From Amoebophrya sp. AT5.2 (taxonomy: Eukaryota > Sar > Dinophyceae > Syndiniales > Amoebophryaceae), in contig RXOD01005461.1 of assembly GCA_005223375.1 (NCBI GenBank), positions 1-13,954 of the forward strand: 13,954 nucleotides of DNA, written 5' to 3'. This document shows positions 1 to 9,173 of the stretch, piece after piece (position 1 is the first letter of the stretch; the number at the start of each line of letters is the position of its first letter). Under the pieces are notes generated by a model, which had not been told where the DNA came from, searched no databases, and worked only from the letters and a program-made list of their open reading frames with translations. Made by a program: the position numbers and the translations under genes.

Positions 1-1
1 G

Positions 2-3000
2 GGGGAACTGGGGCTGGGAGGCGGACTGAGCAGTGGGGGGTCCGGCTTCGACGCGTTCACGGCGATGGGACTCACTGCGCCGCCAGGCGTGAACACGGGG
101 CGGGTAGATCTGCTGGAACCAACCACAAACCTCTTCTTCCAGTCGCTGCCGGCCGGCTGCACGGAAGACAAAATCGCCTCGCAGTTCAAAAGATTCGGGA
201 AAATCGCCAGCGTCAAGGTACAGCAAGGACCATATTTTTGGACCCATGATATTAATTTAAGACCGGGGGACAGAGAGAGAGCAGAGGACATACTGACTGA
301 TAGCTGGTGATGGATCTTTTTTGCAATTACATCGTCCAGGATCCTCGGGCGATCTATTAATTTGGCTCAAAGAAATCACAAACGCCAGTGTCCAGTATCG
401 ATTTCATCGCCCCTTGACTAGCATAAATGAATGTCCCGTCGCATCGAGATCGCCGAATCAAAATACTTAGGTGATGTATCCTCGTTCTGAGGTGGACAAG
501 ACGCGTACCACTTTGTCCGGGTTCGTCGCGTTTTGCACGCGCGAGGAGGCGGAGCGTGCGCAAAACGCGATGGACGGAACCCAGTGGGAGGGGGTCACGC
601 TGCGCATCGGGTGGGGGAAGGCGATCCCCAAGGCCCAGGTGGAGCAGCTGTTGCGGCAGGAGGACGCGCTGCCACAGGCGGAGCTGGACAAACTCGAGCG
701 CGTGGAGGTGCGGCTGCCGCGGGACGGGGTCCTGCGGAAGCGAATAGACCGGCTGGCCGAGGAGGTGAAAGAGGAGGGCCATTCCTTCGAGCAGGCGGTC
801 ATGGAAAAAGTGATGGGCGACCGCGCCGCATTCCAGCAGAGGAAGCTGCAGGAATGGACCGAGCGGTGGCGAGAAGAAAATCTGAGAAACCACCCGCCCG
901 AGACGATGCCGGCACCCCCGAAATTCATGCACGCGTATTTACCTCTATATACCGATTGGAGCCTAAGCCTATTTTTTTACAGGAACAGGCTCAATTCTAA
1001 AAGTTGATCAATCTGTCTACAACTTTCGAAAAGCAGAAGCTCGACCGCATCTTTGATCTTCACGGCGACCTAAAGCCACTCACAGTTTCATGCGCGCTTC
1101 CATTTCACCATTGATTTACCGATAGCCAATACCTTCCTACATTTTCATCCATTGAGTTCCCTGCAGCCGAACGAATTCTCAATTTCAACAGCAACAGCCA
1201 TCTTCTACATCAATTTCCCCTCCCAAAAACCCACAAAACAAAGTTTCGAATTCTTATTTGACCACGACTCGGAGCCGAACCGGTACTATCGCTGGCGCGT
1301 GTATTCGTTGATGCAGGGGGACACGGTACGCGAGTGGCGCGTGGAGCCCTTCCAGATCTACGTCGGCGGTCGGCTGTGGGTGCCCCCGCCCTGTGCAGCG
1401 GATATGGAAAGGAAAAAGGCAGCAGAGTCCGGCCGCAAATCGCTAGGGGAAAAAGGGAAGGACGGAGACGACGACCGGGTACTTGGTTGTTGTACGAACA
1501 CGAATACGAAGTTTATTTCGGGGGCCGATGAAGAAAGTGAAATATCATTTTCGATTCGATTCCTTATGACTTTTTCGATTCAGAGAAGGACCATCGAGGT
1601 TCATCGTTCATCATCATTCATCGTTCTTTCCCCCCAATAATAATAATGCAATGCGTCGTCCATCGGGTCGCAATTAAATTTTTCCCATTCCTCCATCAGG
1701 ACCGCGGCAGTGCGTCTGCGGCGTTTGTGAGCTCCCAGACGAAGCGCCCCGGTGGGGGGTCGTTTCTGACGGCGGACGAGCGGCGCGGTCTCGAGAACGT
1801 GATCCGCAAGCTGAACGTGACGAGAAAGTCCGTGAGGGAGGGCATGACGTTCTGTCTGGACCTGCTCGCCTCGTCCCAGAGCAGCAAGCCCTCCGCATTC
1901 GTGGGTCGAGAACGAGCGGACGGGGTCGCGAACGAGGTCGTGGAGTGTCTGGTGGAGGCGTTGACGCTCCCGCAGACCCCCTGGGCGAGCAAGCTGGCGC
2001 GGCTCTACCTCGTCTCCGACATCCTGCACAACTCCAGCTCGCAGCACCTCAAGTCCGGCTGGGTGTTTCGACGGGAGTTCGAGAAGGTGCTGCCGTCCCT
2101 CTTCGAGCATTTAGGCAGCTGTTTGACCGGTTACGAAAAGGAGGCCGCGGAGGCCTCGGTGGAAAGGGAAACTCAAAATCAGGAGGAAGGTGCCGAGGGG
2201 AACGGCGGGAGCGGGAAGGGAACGGGAACGGCGAAACAAGTAGGAAGCGCGAGTAAAGAGCAGCCGCGGAAGAAGCTGTTGGCGCTGCTCGGTGCGTGGG
2301 AACCGATCTTCGGGCAGCAGTACATGAAAGGGCTGGAGTGCTCGGCGTTCACCGCAAAAGTTCGGAACTACCGGGAACGCGAGAAGGACGCGTGCTACGA
2401 CGGGTGCGGGTACTACCCGCCCTGGCTCCAGAGCAAGCTGCGGGACTGGGAGGGCCACCACTTCTCGCAACTGGAGAAGATCTGCCGCTCTAAAGGCCTA
2501 CCCTGGATCAGCAGCCGCGATAACCTGGAGGGAGCGGAACCGCAGGAACGGCTGCGACAAAAGTGGCTGCTGGACCGATTGGTACTACGAGAACGAGCGC
2601 TTCGATAGGGGTTTTTTGATTGATGTTGGGGCCGTTCTCTTTACTAGTTGTGTTTTTAGGTGCGCTAGCGCTTAGCTTGCGGATTCATCGGGCCTCGATG
2701 GAAAGTCTAAGATCTGATTCATTTTTGACCACGTACCTTAAGCTGTTGTCAGTCTTCCTCTTCGACGACGAAAAACCCCCCTTCATCAATGCCACATCGC
2801 TTCTCTCGTCGTCCGACGAATCTTCAATGAACATATAGTATGTAAGTACAACATTCATCAAGGATGGAATCTTCGCTCACAGGTGAATTTCGAGCTTTAC
2901 TGGGTCGGAAGCGGGTCTGGCAGCAAGTCGAATCCGATGTCACCCAGGGGCGGAAACGAATATTCCGAAGGCTACGTGAACCACGACGCCTGGGACCCCG

Positions 3001-4538
3001 ATCTGGACGGCCGGCCTCTGGACGCGACCGTCGACTGTCCTTCCTTTCAAGAACTGGACGACTGGGGGTGGATTGAACTTCGCATCAAGGACTGGAACGA
3101 GGACTACCAGCAGAGTTACGGAGCTTATGGAGCCGGATCTTCCCGGGTTGGCGCTCCTTCCCCCTCTGATACAATCGGTACTGCGCCGTACCACGACCAC
3201 GGACACCCGGACTACCTGCATTCGCGAGAAAACTACAACGCCACCGGGACGCGAAACGGCGGAACCTACCAAGGAGGGGGGTCGACATCATCGAGCCGCG
3301 GCGGCCGCTACGATTCTAATCACGGGGGCGGTGGCAGCTGTGCAGGAGATCACCATAACGGGAAAAGCAGAGGCAATGGATGGCAAGAAGTGACAGGCGA
3401 AACAAACGCGCAGTCCGTGCAAGACATGCTGCGAAACCAGCAGAGCCTAGAACTCGAACGGGACCTGAAGAAGTTCGATGAAGACCTCGACAACACCACC
3501 GCGGTAATATCAATTTGCAAGCTTTTCTTGTTCACTTTGTTTTAAATTTATGTTTGTAATTGTACTACTACTAGATGATGAGGCTGTGTGCAGCATCAAC
3601 CTTACTAAACTTGTTCCCGTGCTGAAGCTGAACTTGAAGTCTTATGTTGCAGATGCAGCTTGGGATTTGTGTTTTTCCTCTTGTGGTCGTTGATGACTTA
3701 GTCTGGGTCTCTCGCATCGGGTCTCTGTTTATGTCTTTGCATCGCATTCGCATCGGATCATCGATTTTTTGGACGATCGATTTAGGCGACCTCTTCTGAC
3801 CTCGACGGCGCGCCGATGCGGGATGATGAGATCATGTCGGACAAGTGGGACCAGGATTCCGACGATCAGTCGGACGACGAGCTGAAACAGCAGGGCTCTC
3901 TCCACATGAACAGCGTCGACCACCGCACGCGACGCGAGGTGGAATTGGAGGTGGAGGCGTACCGAGAACAGCTCGAGGCGAGCAACACACCGCACGCAGA
4001 CCACCTCGTCGCCCAGAAGCGCCGCGATCTCATCTACGATAAAATGCGAAGCGCGGGGGCCGCAGGTAGTGGTCCGCCAGGAACATCCGTGCAGCATCAA
4101 GGCGGGTCCTCCTCCTCGGCGAGCTTCGGGGGCCACGGTACTTCTACTTTTATCGCAGGAGGTGGAACTACGAGTTCGACTTCCAGTAGCGCGGGGGCCT
4201 ACGGGATAGACGGCGTTGGACTTCTGACAACTACGGCGTCCTCATCGAGCAGCAGTCGAGAAACGAAAAAGTCTTGGGCTCCTGCTCAGCTTTATCATGG
4301 TAGTGGGAGTCATATAGCAGGCGACCGCGACCGGGACCGCGCAGTCGAGCGCTCTTCCGAGCAGGATCGCTATGCGGCGAAGCAGAGTCGAAGCAGAAGT
4401 AGAAGTAGGAGGCGGGACCGAAAACGAAAAGAGGCGGAGACGAGAGACCGAAGTCGTAGCCGAGCGAGGGGGAGGAGGCGGAATCGTGAGGACGACGGTG
4501 AATCAGCAGGCCGCGATAAGAAAAAGCGAAAAAAGTAG
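2..4538 (+). CDS. U2SURP: U2 snRNP-associated SURP/SR140-type splicing factor, 5' partial, six exons
   Basis: Model: join(2..217, 471..934, 1244..1478, 1700..2581, 2883..3503, 3786..4538), 1056 residues visible. The frame is open from base 2, so the N-terminus lies outside the window. Order, numbered from base 2: RRM about residues 41-125 (RNP2-like LFFQSLP, RNP1-like GFVAF, then the family signature GWGKAIP); SURP about 162-247 (KRIDRLAEEV, FEFLF, YYRWR) with an inserted stretch near 194-227; CID about 320-450 (LARLYLVSDILHNSS); acidic and Gly/Ser-rich exon 5; DLDGAPM at 811-817, a motif also seen in the human protein; cwf21-like helix about 851-892; RS/KR-rich tail from about 1007 ending KKKRKK. 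This order is that of U2SURP (SR140), known as a component of the 17S U2 snRNP acting in branch-site recognition and alternative splicing in the nucleus. A charged insertion (about 448-495) splits the CID from its last helices. Splice sites were chosen by frame continuity and homology; the exon 4 donor (2582) is the least certain. Confidence 0.9.
218..470 (+). other. U2SURP intron 1 (phase 0)
   Basis: GT-AG intron of 253 bp, with donor GTACAG after AAG and acceptor ACTTAG before GTG. Removing it joins SVK to VMYPRS and restores a continuous RRM between its second beta strand region and RNP1. The intron is AT-richer than its exons. An upstream frame runs on to a stop at 308-310, showing that read-through would truncate the protein. 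Confidence 0.9.
935..1243 (+). other. U2SURP intron 2 (phase 2)
   Basis: GT-AG intron of 309 bp with donor GTATTT and acceptor ACAAAG. It splits an Ala codon (GC|T) and joins KFMHA to FEFLF within the SURP module. It is the only one of the six introns in the window that is not phase 0. The 3' end has a C/T-rich stretch around 1201-1223. Confidence 0.85.
1479..1699 (+). other. U2SURP intron 3 (phase 0)
   Basis: GT-AG intron of 221 bp with donor GTACTT and acceptor CATCAG. It lies in the linker between the SURP and CID regions and joins DDDR to DRGSA. The five bases GACCG occur both at 1473-1477, one base before the donor, and at 1700-1704, directly after the acceptor. The acceptor is preceded by a pyrimidine-rich tract (1678-1697). 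Confidence 0.85.
2582..2882 (+). other. U2SURP intron 4 (phase 0)
   Basis: Proposed GT-AG intron of 301 bp with donor GTACTA and acceptor CTCACAG. Exon 4 has an in-frame TAG at 2606-2608, so the donor must lie before it; the only GTs nearby are at 2582 and in a weaker GTGGCT context about 20 bases upstream. The acceptor before VNFELYW is clear, while the donor is inferred. A consensus-like GTAAGT at 2842-2847 lies inside the intron and is not usable by this model. Confidence 0.7.
3504..3785 (+). other. U2SURP intron 5 (phase 0)
   Basis: GT-AG intron of 282 bp with donor GTAATA and acceptor GATTTAG. It joins DLDNTTA to ATSSDLDGAPM, bringing the family's DLDGAP motif into frame. The intron is T-rich on the coding strand, and its 3' third repeats the hexamer GCATCG three times between 3715 and 3757. 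Confidence 0.88.
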
Positions 4539-5191
4539 AGGAGCCAACTACTGTGAGCAAGACTTCTCCCGCTAAGACTTGACCTCGCCCTTGGTCTTGC
4601 TGCCGCCGCACCTGATGACTTCATCCTTTTCGACGACATAGCCTTAAGCATCGAGCTCTCGTGGTTGCGCGGCTTGGTAACGCTGACGAAGACCACGAGT
4701 GTTTTTGTCGGCCTGTTTTGCTACCGCCACGATGTCGACGCAGCACGGCGAAGCACGCTTTCAAAGATAGACGCGAACAACCAGATCGCTCTCGCTGTGT
4801 ACTCATACATAGATTCATAAATGCCGCTATTCCTACACTGTCGAGGTCGACAGCCAAGGCGCAAACTCGCACAGACAAGCCGATGAAGACCGGAAACATG
4901 CTAGAAGTGACAAAGGTGTTCATCTTTAGTCAACGACGACGTTCTCATCTTTTATGGAAATCAACTGTGCGTTTATCAGTCATTTCTTCGAACAACTTCG
5001 CGATGAATGACCCACAAAAATGATCGGATCCACGCAAGAAGAGAAACACTTTCCCAGCACGCGGCGACAGAATGCGATCTGTCCTCGGACCTTTGCCAAG
5101 TTCTCGTTCCCCACGTTTTGAAAGAGGTAGGGTTAATCAGACGTGCATAATGCTGTTCGTAGACGTAGAAGAAGGCCTACGTTCTTCTTTA

Positions 5192-5197
5192 AATAAA
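5192..5197 (+). terminator. Possible poly(A) signal AATAAA
   Basis: The hexamer AATAAA lies 654 bases after the U2SURP stop and about 150 bases before the TDP1 start. It is preceded by a seven-pair stem (AGAAGAA 5167-5173 with TTCTTCT 5182-5188). It would imply a long 3' UTR for U2SURP, and many protists do not use this hexamer, so the assignment is weak. Confidence 0.25.
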
Positions 5198-5223
5198 GAA
5201 TTTCAGTTTACACTGCGTAACGG

Positions 5224-5230
5224 TATAAAA
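5224..5230 (+). promoter_or_regulatory. TATA-like element upstream of TDP1
   Basis: TATAAAA lies 120 bases before the TDP1 ATG, in the frame-open stretch after an in-frame stop at 5218-5220. Its position could suit a core promoter with a short 5' UTR, but a seven-base AT motif is expected by chance and TATA use in this organism is unknown. Confidence 0.25.
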
Positions 5231-5349
5231 CGTTCCATCCAAAATCAAATGCCCATCGTGGACTGCTGTGCTATCTTTCTATCGTCTTTGCGTTCTCCTG
5301 TCATTCTCGAAAAAAGTGCACGGCTTGCACCATCAAGGCTGTTGCAAGA

Positions 5350-8300
5350 ATGGCTCCTTCGATCTCGCAGCAGCAGGGCCAGGGATGGCTGTACACGAAC
5401 ATCGTGGAGGGCCACACCACGACCGACGGCACGCTCGTGCTTCTGGACGATTCAGATTGTGCCATCCGGTGGAGCGAAGTGAATGACATGAACCTTTGTT
5501 TGCGGCTGCAGGACCTGCGCCCGGGCGGGCGCCCAGGAACAAGCGGACATGCTCATGGTGCAGTCGAGTTGAAGAAGGTGTTTATCAGTTCATATGAGAG
5601 CCCCGATTCGTCGAGGCTGTTGCGCGATATTGGAGTGCATGACGGTAATGGATGCGTCTGCGTTCCAACCCTACTGTCGCTGTTTCCGCAGGCCGCCGTA
5701 TTCGTTTGCGAAGAGGAGGGCATGGAGTTGCGCGAGATATTGGAGCACGAAAACAACGAGGGCCATCTCCGTGTTGTTTACCCGGGGTCGTGGGAAAGCA
5801 ACGTGCCCGGCGTCGAGGGCAGGAACCGCTACGGCCCTACGTACACGGGGAACCACGCGAAAGTTCTGCTGTTCCATTTCACCATGCGTGATACGAGATA
5901 CGAAGCCTCAGGTCGACAGGAATCGAGGAGGAAGCAGGAATTCGTGCGGTTGGTCATTACCTCCGCGAACTTGACCGAGAAGAACTGGGACTTGTACAAC
6001 GAAGTCCTGTGGGTCCGGGACATTCCTTTACGCGACGATCCCGACCTTTTCGGCTGCTTGAAGCACAGCTTTGCGCGCTCGTTCTTGAAGGCGATTACGC
6101 GCATGTTGCCGCACAGCGAAACGCAATGGTACGACGTTCTCTGGCGCGCGAATTGGGACCAGGCGATTGGTCGCTTCGAGCGTTGTGTTATTAGCGTAAC
6201 CGGGAGTCAACCATTATATCGCGGATCGTTCCAGCACCTGGACGGCGCCGGAGCGTGTGGCACAGCAACTAGCAGGTCCGGCTGCACGCGAGACCTGTCT
6301 GCGATTCGCCAACAGGACTGGGTCTGTTGGGTGGCGGAAGCAAGTTCAAGCTTTTCTTTGGCGCAAAGCGACTACATGATGCGGCTTCGGACGTTGGACC
6401 TGTCAGTCGACGCCGAGGAACTTGGCGCGTCGGCAGAGCGACACCAGGACGACGTCGTTCACGTCCGCTTGGGTGTCAACGAAGAGATGCACCGGGACGC
6501 GACTGGTTTTGAGCTCCTTTCGTGCCATCTGGAGCCAGGAAAAAACCTGCTGCATCAGATCAACCACACGCGTCCCGAAGTAGCGTTCTGTACCTGGTAT
6601 CCCTTGGGGAACGTGTTCACGGAGTACATCCTCGCTTTCACGCGCGACGAAATCAGTTCACTGAGTACCCGCGCCGGCATCGCTTTACTCGGACTCCTCT
6701 GGGTGCCCAGCGGAATGGAAAACCTTCTCTATCCGGCGCTGTGTGGAAAAGCCGATGCGTGTGTACTCGCCGTCACCGGAGCTAAGCAAAGGAACTATCG
6801 CGAGAAGTACGGGTTTCGCGTGCGGGTCACGGAACAGGAACTTGACGGTGTGGGGGCAGCCGACCGCGGCAAAGATGACACCAGACAAAGTTCCGCACAT
6901 TACTATCCCTCTGCGAAAGGCGGAGGAAGATTCATCGACCACCACGGAAACGAGCTGCTCATGAAAAGAAACTCTCCTGCAGCGTATTGGCAAACAGCGT
7001 TCCAGCATGAAGACGGCCAGCGTTGCGTACCGCCAGACTGGCAGTGGTTCTACTCTGCGCGTGAAAAGGAGTGGTTTTCACTGTCCGCGGTTTCTCCGCC
7101 TTCCAACATCAAACCAGGGATCAAGACGGAAGACACCGTGGGGCGCGTGGTTCTCGCGGCCGAGTACTGGAGATCGAGCGCCGATCCGAACAAGAAAAAA
7201 AACTGTTCGCTCGACGTCATTCCGTCTACACAGGACTTCTATTCTGACTGGGAGGATGTTTTCCAACGGCGAAACGTGGTCGGGGCGGGGGACGCGGACG
7301 CACTGCCAGTGCCTGTGACTCTGCTACTCTCCGAGCACTGCAAGTACGATCTGAAGAATTCCAAATTCGGCCCCAATGATTTGCCAACATCGGCGTACGC
7401 ACCCGCGCCGACACTAATAGGTCGTGAGAAAGTTCGGGCCCATCAGAAAATCATCTTCCGAGAGACTCTTGACGGCGACGGATTCGTCTACTTGGGCTCC
7501 CATAATCTTACACACCATGCTTGGGGCGTAATGATAAAGCCGCTGGGCGAGGAGGAGCACGACGATCGGGCAGGTACAAGAGCGTGCTGTTGGGATCGCC
7601 AAATGCAAGCGGCGCAAGCGTGGATCGTTGTTGACAACACCGAGATGGGGGTCGCGATTCGGTTTGGCGCGGACGCGAGCATAGCTCGGGAAGCGTTCTC
7701 TTCTTCCGCGGAGGTGCAGAAAGACTCCTTCGCAAAGGTAACTCTCTACTTGCGGCCACCAGCGCCGACGCGAAGCGAGATTTGCGCGCGATTGCCATTC
7801 AATTGCACGAGCAGAATGAAAAGGGACGAGGCTGCGGGTGCAATCCCCAGCAGTGTCCCGGAAACCGCTGGCGCCTCTCACTCGGTAGCCAGTGCCGCTG
7901 CAGGAACGATGGGCAGTAGCACTACAAGCGCCGCGAAGTCGTTGCCAGTGGTGGAGAAAAGAGGCGGAATTTTCGCGGGTTCCAAGTGGGAGTTGGAGAA
8001 GGACGCGAGGCTTGACGCGGTGGAGCAAAAACTTGACGCGCTGAGCAAGGTGATGCGGGCCGACAAAAAGGCGCAGGCGTTTGTGAACACGGAGACTTGT
8101 TGCTGGCCTGCGTGTCGGTCGATCGTAGAGCGCCTCACTGAAGGGGGGGGACCGCTGGAGAAGAACGTCCGCGGATGGGTGGCGCCATCCGCGTACTGGA
8201 TCATTGCCGAAGCAAGAAACACAATCGAGCACATCTTGGACGACCAGGGTGAGGAACTCCGCGAATTCTTCCGGTCGTGGTTCGCCGAGTACAAGGGGGG

Positions 8301-8769
8301 CAGGTACAAGGAAGTGTCCACCTCCCCAATTTGGCAGGCGAAGTTTTTCTTCAGTGAGATGATTGACAATGACTTCTTGCGCAAGGTCGGCGGTGTACTC
8401 GAAAAGTGGGAGCGATTGAAGGACGGAGCTGAGGTCTTGGGCCTTTCCTTGGACGAGTACGGCAGCAGCGCACTTCATCGCGCAGCGAAGGACTGGTCAG
8501 CAGCGAGCGTCGAAGACGTTCTCAATGGCCTTCGCGGTGATACCCTAGCGCTCGCGCTCACGTGGAGAAACAAAGACAACCAAACCGCGCTCGATTTCGC
8601 ACATGTACAGAAAAAGAAGGCGGAGGACTATGAGAGCCGGTGGGGAAAGTCCAAGAGGTACGGAAAGGAGGCAGAGGGGGCCATCGAGTTGCTGGAAGTG
8701 GCAGGAGAGAGGCGCCGCGCGCCTGTTGTTCTCTCTGGCGTGGCTGGGAGTCGCAGCGGACGTGAGTAG
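5350..8769 (+). CDS. TDP1: Tyrosyl-DNA phosphodiesterase (TDP1-type) with long C-terminal ankyrin-like extension
   Basis: Single uninterrupted frame of 1139 residues. The start is the first ATG after an in-frame stop at 5218, with A at -3 and G at +4. TDP1 enzymes hydrolyse 3'-phosphotyrosyl bonds left by trapped topoisomerase I, through two HxK-N motifs of the phospholipase D superfamily. Motif 1 is H169-A-K171 with N207 in TSANLTEKNW. Motif 2 is H698-Q-K700 with N719 in SHNLTHHAWG and E765 in NTEMGV, matching the human motif-2 residues (H493, K495, N516, E538). By alignment, Glu218 sits where human motif 1 has Gln294. A hydrophobic FISSY segment and LRVVYPGSW precede motif 1, as in the family. 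Residues from about 815 on are not expected in TDP1: a Ser/Ala-rich stretch (about 835-880), a helical region (about 890-1025), then ankyrin-like sequence (GSSALHRAA from 1038, NQTALDFA 1077-1084) and a basic tail. At 1139 residues it is far longer than human TDP1 (608). Probably nuclear; no signal peptide is seen. A GTGAGT overlaps the stop codon, so a further 3' exon cannot be excluded. Confidence 0.88.
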   Translation: MAPSISQQQGQGWLYTNIVEGHTTTDGTLVLLDDSDCAIRWSEVNDMNLCLRLQDLRPGGRPGTSGHAHGAVELKKVFISSYESPDSSRLLRDIGVHDGNGCVCVPTLLSLFPQAAVFVCEEEGMELREILEHENNEGHLRVVYPGSWESNVPGVEGRNRYGPTYTGNHAKVLLFHFTMRDTRYEASGRQESRRKQEFVRLVITSANLTEKNWDLYNEVLWVRDIPLRDDPDLFGCLKHSFARSFLKAITRMLPHSETQWYDVLWRANWDQAIGRFERCVISVTGSQPLYRGSFQHLDGAGACGTATSRSGCTRDLSAIRQQDWVCWVAEASSSFSLAQSDYMMRLRTLDLSVDAEELGASAERHQDDVVHVRLGVNEEMHRDATGFELLSCHLEPGKNLLHQINHTRPEVAFCTWYPLGNVFTEYILAFTRDEISSLSTRAGIALLGLLWVPSGMENLLYPALCGKADACVLAVTGAKQRNYREKYGFRVRVTEQELDGVGAADRGKDDTRQSSAHYYPSAKGGGRFIDHHGNELLMKRNSPAAYWQTAFQHEDGQRCVPPDWQWFYSAREKEWFSLSAVSPPSNIKPGIKTEDTVGRVVLAAEYWRSSADPNKKKNCSLDVIPSTQDFYSDWEDVFQRRNVVGAGDADALPVPVTLLLSEHCKYDLKNSKFGPNDLPTSAYAPAPTLIGREKVRAHQKIIFRETLDGDGFVYLGSHNLTHHAWGVMIKPLGEEEHDDRAGTRACCWDRQMQAAQAWIVVDNTEMGVAIRFGADASIAREAFSSSAEVQKDSFAKVTLYLRPPAPTRSEICARLPFNCTSRMKRDEAAGAIPSSVPETAGASHSVASAAAGTMGSSTTSAAKSLPVVEKRGGIFAGSKWELEKDARLDAVEQKLDALSKVMRADKKAQAFVNTETCCWPACRSIVERLTEGGGPLEKNVRGWVAPSAYWIIAEARNTIEHILDDQGEELREFFRSWFAEYKGGRYKEVSTSPIWQAKFFFSEMIDNDFLRKVGGVLEKWERLKDGAEVLGLSLDEYGSSALHRAAKDWSAASVEDVLNGLRGDTLALALTWRNKDNQTALDFAHVQKKKAEDYESRWGKSKRYGKEAEGAIELLEVAGERRRAPVVLSGVAGSRSGRE

Positions 8770-8994
8770 AAGACGGCTGTTCTGTTTTGCTTCCTACTGA
8801 CCGAACAACCGACAGTCCGACCGAGCGACGTGCAGTACTATCAGGAGCAAGAATAGCAGTGAGGATCTATATCAAGAACAGTTCTGGTTGTCGTAAGTGG
8901 ATCGCGCTCGTCAGGTGCTCCTCTTTATGGCGGCGCTGGCTTGCGATCACTTTCGCTACAGCGCTAGCGGCTTTCGCGAAATCGGACTTCATGG

Positions 8995-9040
8995 ACTCCC
9001 GGCTTCGTGTACTCCCGGCTTGTTTGTGCATTCCCGGCTG
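8995..9040 (+). repeat. Three short direct repeats (ACTCCCGGCTT-like)
   Basis: Copies start at 8995 (ACTCCCGGCTT), 9011 (identical, 11 bases) and 9030 (ATTCCCGGCTG, two changes), with offsets of 16 and 19 bases. The irregular period argues against a simple tandem satellite. They lie 225-270 bases past the TDP1 stop. Confidence 0.6.
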
Positions 9041-9127
9041 CTTCATGCTCGTCCGTCTAACTGATAGATGTTAAGTAGTATCAATATGTGTCGTTCTCGT
9101 TTGTGGTCCCCTCGGTCTTGCTGCGTT

Positions 9128-9173
9128 GTGGCTGTCTGTCTAGACAGCTACATGCATAGGTGTTACCCACCTA
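9128..9173. other. Two adjacent hairpins in the TDP1-SWEET spacer
   Basis: Hairpin A pairs 9128-9136 with 9143-9151 (nine pairs, one of them G-U, six-base loop) and contains the 12-base palindrome CTGTCTAGACAG at 9136-9147. Hairpin B pairs TAGGTG 9157-9162 with CACCTA 9168-9173 around a five-base loop. Only five bases separate them. They could be part of a structured RNA or a 3' UTR element; no known RNA family was recognised. Confidence 0.4.

Larger units (their letters stand above)
4539..5349 (+). other. Spacer between U2SURP and TDP1
   Basis: No convincing gene was found here. Open frames such as 4661-5023 and 5072-5482 give low-complexity, family-less peptides, and the second runs out of frame into TDP1. 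The spacer should hold the U2SURP 3' UTR and the TDP1 5' UTR and promoter. Recognisable short signals are an imperfect hairpin at 5167-5188, an AATAAA at 5192-5197 and a TATAAAA at 5224-5230. Confidence 0.7.

Noticed and set aside
361..370. TTTGGCTCAA resembles the 3' part of the dinoflagellate spliced leader, as I recall it.
   Set aside because: Only ten bases match, the preceding ten do not, and it lies inside U2SURP intron 1 rather than at a gene start; a chance match of this length in 14 kb is plausible. It does not prove a dinoflagellate source.
1601..2110. A 169-codon minus-strand frame over U2SURP exon 4.
   Set aside because: Antisense shadow of the CID-coding exon, which carries conserved CID motifs on the + strand.
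2620..2838. A 72-codon frame beginning with a hydrophobic, signal-peptide-like segment.
   Set aside because: It lies wholly inside U2SURP intron 4 and begins in an alternative start context; the flanking exons belong to one protein.
5072..5482. A 136-codon frame overlapping the TDP1 start.
   Set aside because: It crosses into TDP1 in a different frame and has no recognisable domain; the TDP1 frame explains the coding signal.
7414..8478. A 354-codon minus-strand open frame across the 3' half of TDP1.
   Set aside because: It is antisense to a frame with clear TDP1 catalytic motifs and has no recognisable domain; long antisense frames are common in GC-rich genes.
8787..9074. A 95-codon + strand frame after TDP1.
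   Set aside because: It starts at a TTG, not an ATG, and shows no family features; its only possible role would be an extra TDP1 exon, listed as a finding.
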